Positions 1 to 7,123 of a stretch of DNA of 33,668 nt are shown here, one piece after another (positions within the stretch are counted from its first letter, which is position 1; every line of letters begins with the position of its first letter). The translations under genes were made by a program, and so were the position numbers. The notes beneath the pieces are model-generated. The model had not been told where the DNA came from. It saw only the letters and a program-made list of their open reading frames with translations, and ran no database searches. Source of the stretch: JBIOYL01 sp044870185 (GTDB taxonomy: Bacteria > Actinomycetota > CALGFH01); assembly GCA_044870185.1 (NCBI GenBank), contig JBIOYL010000434.1, positions 1 to 33,668 on the forward strand. The letters run 5' to 3'.

Positions 1-117
1 ATTGACAGGGGGCCGCTGGTGAAAGCGGCAGCCACGGCGAACCGGAACTGATGCACCCGCTGGGAAACCAGCGGGAGTGAGCCCGGACGCCTACCGCTCG
101 CCGACCAGCCAGCGGCC
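1..117 (+). promoter_or_regulatory. Cobalamin-riboswitch-like structured RNA (5' part outside window)
   Basis: Plus-strand helices can be drawn directly. A P4-like stem pairs GCCGC (12-16) with GCGGC (25-29) around a GGUGAAA-containing loop. Further helices are AGCGG/CCGCU (24-28/94-98), GGCG/CGCC (36-39/88-91) and CCGG/CCGG (42-45/83-86). An 8-bp hairpin at 56-75 is capped by a GAAA tetraloop. The order 'GGUGAAA..., CCGGAACUG, GUGAGCCCGGACGCCUACC' resembles the core and B12 box of cobalamin aptamers (GGUGAAA, CCGCCACUG, GAGCCAGGA-ACCUGCC), with mismatches. GGCCGCUGG (11-19) could also pair with CCAGCGGCC (109-117), which would compete with the P4-like stem. The nearest gene downstream lies on the opposite strand. 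The class assignment is inference; the helices are visible. Confidence 0.45.
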
Positions 118-129
118 TACCTCACAGTA

Positions 130-1437
130 CTAGCGGGCCGCGGGCGCCTCGGCGAACCCGTCGGTGGGCGCCTCGGCGAACCCGTCCGCGACGGTCGCGG
201 CCAGCTCCATGTACGCGTCGCGCGTCTCGGGTGCGAGCTCGGCGAGGTCGATCTGGGCTCCGGTCTCCAGGTAGCGGTCGAACGGGACGCGGACCACCGC
301 CCTGCAACGCCGGGTGAAGTGGTGCTCGATCTCCCCGACGTTGATGAGCGCCCGCGGGCGCACCGCGTTGATCACCGTCACGGCCGAGCGGGCGAGCTGC
401 CCCAGGTCGTGGTCCTCCAGCCAGTCGAAGGTCAGGCTGGCCGAGCGGGCGCCATCGATGGTCGGGCTCGTCACCACCACGAGCTGGTCGGACAGGTCCA
501 GGATGGCCCGCATGGCCGAGTGCAGGATGCCGGTGCCGCAGTCGGTCAGGATGAGCGAGTAGAAGCGCTCCAGCACGGCCGCCACCTCGCGGTAGTCCTC
601 CTCGCCGAAGGGCTCGGACATGTGGGGGTCGTTGTTGGAGGCCACGACCTCGAGCCGCAGCGGCGACTGGGCGGCGTAGGCGCGCACGTCGGCGTAGCGC
701 TCGACGCTGGCCGCGTCGGCCAGCAGGTCCTTGACGGTGCGGGGCGTCTCCCGCTGGACGCGGTAGCCGAGGGTGCCCGCATCCGGGTTGGCGTCCATCG
801 CCACGATACGGTCGTTCCGGCGGCCGGCGAAGGTGGCCCCCAGGCAGGCCGTGGTCGTGGTCTTGCCGACCCCTCCGCGCATCGCCATCACGGCGACGCG
901 GCGGCAGCCGTGGATCGGGGTGGTGATGCGCGCCGCCTGCGCGCGGGCGGCGCGCTCGGCCGCGCTCGGTCGTGGCGTCCAGCGGCCTCCGGTGAGCTGC
1001 CACGCGAGCCGTCGCCAGCCACTGCGCGGCCCGCCGAGCTGGCGGGGCAGCAGCAGCTCGGGGGTCAGGTCGGCCGCGCTCGGGGGTGGCCCCTCCAGTG
1101 GCCTGGAGGCGGCCGGCCAGCCTCTGGACCGACTGGCCGCCGGGAGCTGCCGCGTCGGTTGCGGGGATGGGGCGGCCGGCGCTACCTCGCCCTCGACCGT
1201 GGCTGTCGTGTCGACCGCCGCCGGCTGGTCGACCGTGGGCGGCGCGTCGACCGCAGGTGTCTCGTCGACCATGGCTGGCTCGTCGACCGCATTCTCGTCG
1301 ACCGGCTCCAGATGCTCTCCCAACCAGTCAAGCCCCCTACTCACGTATTCGACCTCCCGGCGGCCACGGGAGGCCGCGGGGGTCTGGTCCGGGTCGTTGG
1401 ACGACAGCTCACGAGCGTCTTCCGGCATGATCGGCAT
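130..1437 (-). CDS. MinD/ParA-like P-loop ATPase with acidic/proline-rich N-terminus
   Basis: A roughly 435-residue protein with a low-complexity first half rich in Val-Asp, Pro and Ala, followed by a SIMIBI-class ATPase domain. The P-loop reads RGGVGKTTTT. In the MinD/ParA deviant Walker A the first position is normally the signature lysine, and here it is arginine. Later motifs include MDANPDAG (Walker A' region) and LILTDCGTGI (Walker B region). This arrangement resembles the large MinD-like ATPases of actinobacteria, including those linked to type VII secretion, but no ESX gene is visible here. I chose the ATG at 1437 because AGGGGGA lies just upstream. In-frame starts at 1488 (ATG) and 1536 (GTG) are possible. 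The C-terminus repeats DGFAEAP twice. Confidence 0.75.
   Translation of the reverse strand: MPIMPEDARELSSNDPDQTPAASRGRREVEYVSRGLDWLGEHLEPVDENAVDEPAMVDETPAVDAPPTVDQPAAVDTTATVEGEVAPAAPSPQPTRQLPAASRSRGWPAASRPLEGPPPSAADLTPELLLPRQLGGPRSGWRRLAWQLTGGRWTPRPSAAERAARAQAARITTPIHGCRRVAVMAMRGGVGKTTTTACLGATFAGRRNDRIVAMDANPDAGTLGYRVQRETPRTVKDLLADAASVERYADVRAYAAQSPLRLEVVASNNDPHMSEPFGEEDYREVAAVLERFYSLILTDCGTGILHSAMRAILDLSDQLVVVTSPTIDGARSASLTFDWLEDHDLGQLARSAVTVINAVRPRALINVGEIEHHFTRRCRAVVRVPFDRYLETGAQIDLAELAPETRDAYMELAATVADGFAEAPTDGFAEAPAAR
142..186. repeat. Tandem duplication, 24-nt period, at 3' end of the MinD-like gene
   Basis: 21 identical bases at 142-162 and 166-186. They encode the duplicated DGFAEAP near the C-terminus of the minus-strand ATPase, just before its stop codon. 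Confidence 0.85.
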
Positions 1438-1619
1438 CGGCGTGTTCCCCCTGCCTTCGTCGGGCAAGCCCGGTCCGGCCTGGTTCATCCTTGCTCGGGC
1501 GCCGGCGTTTGGCAAAGGCGTTCCGGCATTCACCAAGCGCTCGTCCCGGCCTTACGGGGCTCGTACACGCATCCCGTATACCGCACCCGACCGGCAGGCG
1601 GAGGCGGGAAGGGGAGTCG

Positions 1620-3283
1620 ATGGCCGACCGGATGAGTGTATCCAGCACGAGCATGCCCGGCCTGCTGGCCGGCCGCTACGAGGTCGGCCAGCTGCTCGGC
1701 ACGGGTGGCATGGCCGAGGTGTTCGCCGGCCGCGACCGCATGCTCGCCCGCGAGATCGCCATCAAGGTCCCGCTGGCCGCCTCCGCGGGCGACCCGTCGT
1801 TCCTCGCCCGCTTCCGTCGCGAAGCGCAGGCGGCCGCCTCGCTCGCCCACCCCAACGCCGTCGCCGTCTACGACACCGGGGTCGAACGGACCGGGACCGG
1901 TGACCTGCCCTACATCGTCATGGAGCGGGTCGTCGGCTGCACCCTGCGGGAGGTGGTCCGGGCCGAGGCGCCGCTGCCGCCCACGCGGGCGGCCAAGATC
2001 GCAGCCGACGTGTGCGGCGCGCTCACCGCCGCGCACCGCCGCGGGCTGATCCACCGCGACATCAAACCGGGCAACATCATGCTCACCCCCGACGGCCGGG
2101 TGAAGGTCGTGGACTTCGGCATCGCGCAGGCGGCCGCCGCGTCGACCACCCGGACCGCGGTCGTCGGCACCGCCCGGTACATCGCCCCCGAGCAGGCCGA
2201 GGGCCGCGCCGTGGACGCGCGCAGCGACCTGTACGCGCTCGGCTGCTGCCTGTACGAGCTGCTGACCGGCCAGCCGCCCTTCTCCGGCCCGACTCCGGTG
2301 GCCGTCGCCTCCCGCCACGTCCACGAGCGTCCTCGGCCGCTGCGCGAGCTCGCCCCGGATGTCCCGGCGTATCTGGAGGCGATGGTCATGAAGGCCATGG
2401 CCAAGCGCCCGGAGGACCGCCACCGGACGGCCGCCGAGCTGCGCGCCGACCTGGAGCGGGCCTGGGCCGGCCTGGGCGCCCGCACCCGGATCCCGCCCGG
2501 CGAGACCGCCGGCGAGATCGCGGCCGCCACCTGCGCGGCCGGCGCACCGGTGGCCACCCTGCCGGTGCCCATGCCGCCGGTGGCCGGGTCGCCGGTCGCC
2601 GCCCCACCGGCGGCCGCCCCACACAGCGCCGCCGCACCGGTGGCCAGGCTCGCCAAGACCCATTCGGCCGGCGCCCCGGCTGGTGCCGCCGCCCGGGGCG
2701 CCCGGGTCGAGCGGTCTGGGCGGCGCGGCGGCTGGGCGGCCGCCCTGGCCGCGCTCCTGCTCGTCACCGGGGCGGCCGCGTTCCTCCTCGCACGTTCCGG
2801 CCGGCCGCCGCCCGCGCCGCCACCCCGGATGGGCGCGGTCGCGGCCCCGCCGGCCGCCGCACCACCGGCCGCCGGCGGCATGCCGGCCGCCGCGCCGTCC
2901 GCTGGTGGCGCGCTGGCGGCCGCAACAGGGCTGGATGCGGGCGGGCCGCCCGCCGACGGCCTGGCGACGGTGCGCGTCCCGGACGTGGTCGGCCTGCGGG
3001 CCGAGCGGGCCGGCGCCACGCTCCGGGCGGCCGGCATGCGGGTCCGGTGGACCCGGTCGTGGTCGGCGACCCGAGGCTGGTCCGGCGCGTGCTCGACCAG
3101 CGCCCGGCCGGCGACGTCCAGGTGCCGGCCGGTTCGGCGGCGCGGCTCCTCGTCGGCGTCGCGCGCGCCTGCCGTGAGCGAGACCGGTGGTGGGACGCCA
3201 GCGGGGCCGGTGGGGACACCGGCGGCAGCAGGCGGCGCCGTCACAGGGCGCCGGCGTCCCTCGCGCTGTACACCGACGGGTAG
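1620..3283 (+). CDS. Serine/threonine protein kinase with C-terminal PASTA-like domain (apparent frameshift)
   Basis: A Hanks-type kinase anchored in the membrane, as in PknB relatives. The kinase domain fills about residues 20-280: glycine loop GTGGMAEVF, ATP-binding Lys49 (AIKVP), catalytic HRDIKPGN near residue 145, DFG near 165, and a GTARYIAPEQ activation/P+1 segment. An Ala/Pro-rich linker, one transmembrane helix (ALAALLLVTGAAAFLLA) and a single PASTA-like unit beginning VPDVVGLRAERAGATL follow. After about position 3045 the PASTA sense moves into the -1 frame (DPVVVGDPRLVRRVLDQRP...) and runs to a stop at 3283. One extra G in the CCGGTGG at about 3050 would restore it. Without correction the open frame continues with PASTA-unlike residues to 3392. 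The ATG at 1620 follows GGGAAGGGGAG. The 3' end overlaps the convergent SDR gene. Confidence 0.85.
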
Positions 3284-4089
3284 ATGGGGCGGAACCCGAG
3301 CTCGGCCCGGATGCGCGCGGTGTCGACGATGCCTTCCCACGGGTCGTCGAGTGTGCGGCCCGCCAGCTCCGCCGCGACCGGCTCACGGTTGAGCACATGC
3401 AGCTCGACGGCGCTGACCGGGGCGTCGTCGGCCACGTTGTAGGTGCGGCCGTCCACACCGCCGGCACGCAGCGCCCGGATCAGCGCCTGGCCGACGTCGG
3501 CATGGTGGACCAGGTGCAGCCGCTTGTGCGCCGGCCAGGCGCGCGCCCACAGCAGCGACTCGGCCAGGTGCGGGTCGCCCTCGCCGTAGACGAACGCCAT
3601 CCGCAGGATCCGCAGGCCCAACCCGTCGGTCTGGCACAGCCCGCGCAGCGCCTCCTCGGCCGCTGCCTTGCTCGCCGGGTAGGCGCCTCCGGTGGGTGGC
3701 TGCGGCTCGTCGTCCTCGCGGGCGGGCCGGCCGCGACCCGGGCCGTACACGAGGTTGGTGCTCACGAACACGAACCGACCGGCGCCGGCGTGCAGCGCCG
3801 CGCGTGCCAGCTCGACGGTCGCGATCTGGTTGACCGCGACCGCCTCCTCGTCCGGGACACGACGGAACGAAGCGCCCAGGTGGACGACGGCATCGACGCC
3901 TGCCACCGCGCGCCGCCGCGCGTCGGCGTCCCGCAGGTCGCCCACGACGACCTCGGCGCCACGCCGGCGCAGCGCCTCGCCCCGGTCGGCGTCGCGGACG
4001 AGGACGCGGACCTCGTCCTGTACCTCCAGCAGCCGTGGGGCGAACCGCGTGCCGACCCGTCCGGTGGCTCCGGTCACGAGCGTGCGCAT
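3241..4089 (-). CDS. NAD(P)-dependent epimerase/dehydratase (extended SDR family)
   Basis: A 282-residue Rossmann-fold protein. The N-terminus has the dinucleotide-binding motif TGATGRVG, and the catalytic YxxxK appears as YPASK. A VSTNLVYGPG segment and an arginine-rich NAD-binding core fit nucleoside-sugar epimerase-like SDRs, but the substrate cannot be read from sequence. The ATG at 4089 is preferred over an upstream in-frame GTG (4104) because GGAGG lies 8 nt before it. It is divergent from the MarR gene at 4316, with a palindromic operator between them, so MarR control is likely. Its 3' end overlaps the kinase gene on the other strand by about 40 bp. Confidence 0.85.
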   Translation of the reverse strand: MRTLVTGATGRVGTRFAPRLLEVQDEVRVLVRDADRGEALRRRGAEVVVGDLRDADARRRAVAGVDAVVHLGASFRRVPDEEAVAVNQIATVELARAALHAGAGRFVFVSTNLVYGPGRGRPAREDDEPQPPTGGAYPASKAAAEEALRGLCQTDGLGLRILRMAFVYGEGDPHLAESLLWARAWPAHKRLHLVHHADVGQALIRALRAGGVDGRTYNVADDAPVSAVELHVLNREPVAAELAGRTLDDPWEGIVDTARIRAELGFRPIYPSVYSARDAGAL

Positions 4090-4120
4090 CTCAGGCACCT
4101 CCACAGGGGATGGGCTATCA

Positions 4121-4160
4121 TTAGCCGTGCAACGATATGCGCTAACGTTAGCCGGCTAAC
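4121..4160. promoter_or_regulatory. Putative MarR operator: four TTAGC/GCTAA half-sites
   Basis: Between the divergent SDR and MarR genes lie a perfect 12-bp palindrome GCTAACGTTAGC (4141-4152) and an overlapping perfect 14-bp palindrome GTTAGCCGGCTAAC (4147-4160). A further TTAGC at 4121-4125 forms an outer inverted repeat with 4141-4145. The segment is AT-richer than its surroundings. Dyad operators in such divergent regions are typical of MarR autoregulation. The binding protein is inferred from position. Confidence 0.6.
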
Positions 4161-4263
4161 CAAATTCCTGTCAACCCCGAGTGGCCCGGCGCGTGGCATC
4201 CGCCGGGCAACGGGCGCGACCGCGGGCTGGGAGTCCACCACGAGACGCCAGGTGGTAGAGGAC

Positions 4264-4298
4264 GCCGGGTCGTGGAGGCCGGGTCGTGGAGGCCGGGT
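4264..4298. repeat. 14-nt tandem repeat in the MarR gene leader
   Basis: Two perfect copies of GCCGGGTCGTGGAG (4264-4277 and 4278-4291) followed by a 7-nt partial copy, just upstream of the MarR start. Confidence 0.85.
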
Positions 4299-4315
4299 GG
4301 CGAGGAGGAGGCCGG

Positions 4316-4753
4316 GTGGGCGATCGGCCGGGCGAGCAGTTCCAGGCCGCCTTCTGGGCGGCCAAGCGGGCGATGAAGGACGCAACCGAGGCCGCGTTCG
4401 ACCGGCACGGCGTCCGCGCGGGCCAGCAGTTCATCCTGCAGTGCCTGTGGGAGAAGGACGGCCTCACGCCCGGTGAGATCGCCCGGCGCCTCGGGCTCGC
4501 GACCCCCACGGTGACCAAGGCCGCCACCCGCATGGAGGCCACGGGCCTGCTGGTCCGCAAGCCGCACGCCACCGACGCCCGCCTCGTCCGCCTGTGCCTC
4601 ACCGACCGGGGACGGACCCTGCAGACGGTGATCGACGCGGAGCTGCGCCGGCTGACCAGGCGAGCCCTCAAGACGCTGAGCCCACAGGAACGCGTCCAGC
4701 TGGTCCGCTTCCTCACCGAGATCCGCCACAACCTGTCGAGCGCCGACGCCTGA
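4316..4753 (+). CDS. MarR-family transcriptional regulator
   Basis: A 145-residue winged-helix protein. An N-terminal dimerisation helix (EQFQAAFWAAKRAMKDA) is followed by GLTPGEIARRLGLATPTVTKAATRMEATGLL, shown here only as the HTH region, with its recognition helix around ATPTVTKAATRM. The wing carries the MarR-typical DARLVRLCLTDRG, and a C-terminal helix completes the dimer interface. The GTG at 4316 is selected because GGAGG (4304-4308) sits 7 nt upstream; an earlier in-frame GTG (4286) falls in the tandem repeat. It is divergent from the SDR gene with palindromes between them, and convergent with the anti-sigma gene, leaving about 20 bp between stops. The inducer is unknown. Confidence 0.88.
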   Translation: MGDRPGEQFQAAFWAAKRAMKDATEAAFDRHGVRAGQQFILQCLWEKDGLTPGEIARRLGLATPTVTKAATRMEATGLLVRKPHATDARLVRLCLTDRGRTLQTVIDAELRRLTRRALKTLSPQERVQLVRFLTEIRHNLSSADA

Positions 4754-4774
4754 GGCCGCACGGCCACCCCAGCG

Positions 4775-5632
4775 TCAGCGCATCGACTCGGCGATGCGCA
4801 GCGCCTGCTCCTTGGTGGCCGCCCCCTCGATGCGCACGATCAGGTCGCCGTGCTGCCAGACCAGCGTGTTGCCGGCGAGCCGCACCCGCTCGAGGTCGAT
4901 CCTGCCCATTGCGTCGACGTACAGGAAGAAGTGGGCGCGGCCGGTGAGCCAGTAGCCGCGGGCGCCGCCGACCCCGACCTGTTCCACCCGGCCGCCCTCC
5001 CGGGTGACCTTCTCGAAGAAGCCCGGGTCGGGCGTGGCGCCGCGGAACTCGCTCACCAGCAGGCCGACCGGGGTGGGCGGGTTGGCGGGCAGCCCTGGCC
5101 GCGCCGCGTACACCAGCGACACCTGGCCGCCCGGCGGTGGCTCGCCCACGTATACCTCGTCCGGCCGGCCGAGCCCGGCGGCGGTCGGAACCAGGACGCG
5201 GAAGCCGACCTTGGCCGCCGCCTGGACGAGGGTGGTCCGCTCGCCGAGGCCGAGGCCGGCCGCCCGGCCCGGCGTGGCCGAGGTCGCCGACGGGGCGACC
5301 GTCGACGGCGCCGGCCCGCCGACCTTGATCTTGACCTTGCGGAAGCCGAGCAGCCCGGCGACGGCGTCGCGGCCGGCCGGGGAGGCCACCAGGATCACGG
5401 CGGCCAGCACGACCACCGCCAGGGCGGCGACGGCCAGCCGGCGGCCCGGGGTCCACGGCAGGCCGGCGAGGTCCGAGCGCCCGACCGGCAGCCAGCGGCG
5501 GGCCCGCCGGCGACCCGCGGCCGGCGCGGCGCGCAGCCGGGCGCCGACCGCCTCGGCCAGCGGCGGGGTCGGCGGCCAGTCGAGGTGGGCGCCCAGGTCG
5601 CGCAGGACGTGCTCGAGCTCACGTTCGGTCAC
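4775..5632 (-). CDS. Membrane-anchored anti-sigma-factor-like protein
   Basis: About 285 residues with no catalytic motif. A cytoplasmic N-terminus (TERELEHVLRDLGAHLDWP) of about 80 residues precedes one transmembrane helix (LAVAALAVVVLAAVILVA). The extracytoplasmic domain contains VQAAAKVGFRVLVP and resembles DUF4367-type regions of anti-sigma factors. The GTG start overlaps the sigma stop codon (GTGA, 5632-5629) with GGAAGGAGG just upstream, so the two are translationally coupled. An inner-membrane protein co-encoded with an ECF factor is the standard anti-sigma arrangement. That role is inferred from context and topology rather than from a diagnostic zinc (ZAS) motif, which I do not see. 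Confidence 0.7.
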   Translation of the reverse strand: MTERELEHVLRDLGAHLDWPPTPPLAEAVGARLRAAPAAGRRRARRWLPVGRSDLAGLPWTPGRRLAVAALAVVVLAAVILVASPAGRDAVAGLLGFRKVKIKVGGPAPSTVAPSATSATPGRAAGLGLGERTTLVQAAAKVGFRVLVPTAAGLGRPDEVYVGEPPPGGQVSLVYAARPGLPANPPTPVGLLVSEFRGATPDPGFFEKVTREGGRVEQVGVGGARGYWLTGRAHFFLYVDAMGRIDLERVRLAGNTLVWQHGDLIVRIEGAATKEQALRIAESMR

Positions 5633-6213
5633 CGCCCACCTCCTTCCGGCAGGCCCAGCGCGGGCGCCGCGTCCCCCTGCTCGGCCAGCACGGCCCGCAG
5701 CCGGCCGAGCGCCCGCGACGTCCGCGACTTCACCGTGCCCGGACGGCACCCGAGCGCGCCGGCCGCCTCCGCCTCGGACAGGTCGAGGAAGTAGCGGCAG
5801 GCGAGCACCTGCCGGTCCGCCTCGGACAGGCGCCCGAGCGCGGCCAGCAGCAGCCGGCGCCGCTCGGCCGCGAGGGCGGCCGCCTCCGGGGGCGGCGCCC
5901 CGTCACCCACCGGCAGGTCGTCGGCCAGGCGCAGGGCCAGGTCGCCCTGGCGGCGCGCCGCCCGCTTCCGGTTGCGCGCCTCGTTGGCGACGATCGTGAG
6001 CAGCCAGGGCCGGAAGGGCCGGCCGAGCCGGAACCTGGGCAGGGCGGACCAGGCCTTCACGAACCCCTCCTGGGCGGCGTCCTCGGCGTCGGGCCGGCTC
6101 CCGACGACGATGTAGGCGGTCCGGTAAGCCAGGTCCTGGTAGCGCCCGACCAGCGCCTCGTAGGCACGCACATCGCCCCCTTGCGCGCGCTCGACGAGCC
6201 TGTCCTCGTCCAG
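5629..6213 (-). CDS. ECF-type RNA polymerase sigma factor (possible CTG start)
   Basis: Region 2 includes ALVGRYQDLAYRTAYIV and DAEDAAQEGFVKAW, the DAED/QE core that contacts RNA polymerase and the -10 element. Region 4 includes LSEADRQVLACRYFLDLS and the HTH around GCRPGTVKSRTSRALGRLR, which reads the -35. The first ATG/GTG in frame is the GTG at 6171, but that would remove LVERAQGGDVR, which belongs to region 2. In-frame sequence continues upstream to a CTG at 6213, preceded by GGAGGG at 7-nt spacing, so I place the start there (about 194 residues). It is coupled to the downstream membrane anti-sigma gene. The stimulus and target promoters are unknown. Confidence 0.85.
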   Translation of the reverse strand: MDEDRLVERAQGGDVRAYEALVGRYQDLAYRTAYIVVGSRPDAEDAAQEGFVKAWSALPRFRLGRPFRPWLLTIVANEARNRKRAARRQGDLALRLADDLPVGDGAPPPEAAALAAERRRLLLAALGRLSEADRQVLACRYFLDLSEAEAAGALGCRPGTVKSRTSRALGRLRAVLAEQGDAAPALGLPEGGGR

Positions 6214-6452
6214 TGGTCGGCCCTCCGCGGACGGTCCTCGCCGCTCCTACACCGGCCGGCCGCATCCGGTTCCGTCCCGAAGCGCCTGGCCGCATCTTGG
6301 GAACCCTTGAGCTCGGCCGGCGGCGGCCGCGGGTTGCGGCTGGGGACCGCCGGTGGGCGGCCTCGATCCAGGCGTGGCAGCGGGTGTACCCGGCCAGGCG
6401 CGCGTCGTCGGGCGGCTCCAGGCCGAGCCGGGCGTCCTCCGGCTACTCCCAA

Positions 6453-7123
6453 TCACGGCAGCCTATTGTAGGAACTCCTGACCTGGGCACAGCACTGCTG
6501 GGTACTTCTTCGGAAGCGGTCGTATGAGTCACTCTGTCCTTCTGGCGAGTCGGCGAGGTTTCGGTCTCGTATGATCCTCGCGATGTCGGGAGAATCGAGT
6601 TCTTCATAATTCCGAAAGTTTGCGCCCGCACCCGCTGGCCTCAGTAGCCGGCGCAGTTCCTCCTTGGCGTTCACGACCAGCCCAACCCGGCGGCCCACAT
6701 GGGCACGAGGACTTCTCCACGTCATCCGTAAGGATGCAACCGCATCCGGCCACAGGAGCCACCATGCTTCGATCTCCCATGCCGGTGTGACGGCGTGGAC
6801 CTCATGACCATACTTGCGAAGTGCCGCTTCCTTTGCGTTTGACAGTCCCTCGTGCGCAGGCTCAACGGCGTCTGCATCCTCGTGCAGGAAGATGCAGACG
6901 ATGCGCCCTCTCGCCTTCTCAGCCGTCACCGCCCTTGCAGCCTTCTCGGCCTTCTTGGCCACTTCCTGGACTGGAGGCCTTTCGCAAGGAGCAGCGGTTC
7001 TCTTCGTGTCTCGACCCGACCTTTGAGCCGAGGGCACAACGCTTCGATGAGGGCAGCAATTGCTTTGGTGTCATTGGTGTGCTCGCCAAAGACGAGAGCA
7101 ATGGCGCCGCCCCTGCGGCCCAC
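6453..7123 (-). CDS. DUF4276/Toprim-like protein, partner of the AAA ATPase (frameshifted)
   Basis: Read as one protein of about 223 residues after one correction. The N-terminal frame (7123 to about 6963) gives ALVFGEHTNDTKAIAALIEA, with the Glu expected in the first Toprim-like motif. It then leaves frame after GLQSRK. The -1 frame continues as VAKKAEKAARAVTAEK, then IVCIFLHEDADAVEPAHE (a DxD motif), WEIEAWWLLWPDA (like the EAWLLAD signature of DUF4276) and NAKEELRRLL. One extra G in AAGTGG at about 6961-6963 (minus sense) restores the frame. The GTG at 7123 follows the ATPase stop TAG with no gap. Toprim/DUF4276 proteins paired with OLD- or RecF-type ATPases occur in abortive-infection systems. 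Function here is inferred, and the break could be real decay. Confidence 0.6.

Noticed and set aside
1..117. c-di-AMP (ydaO), RNase P or group II intron RNA
   Set aside because: The ydaO hallmark GACAGCUAAC, RNase P core motifs and the domain V AGC triad were not found. The B12-box-like end fits better.
6340..6452. Minus-strand coding-like stretch (EDARLGLEPPDDARLAGY)
   Set aside because: A stop codon lies just upstream in frame, there is no start, and the sense fades after about 30 codons. It may be a gene remnant but is unsupported.
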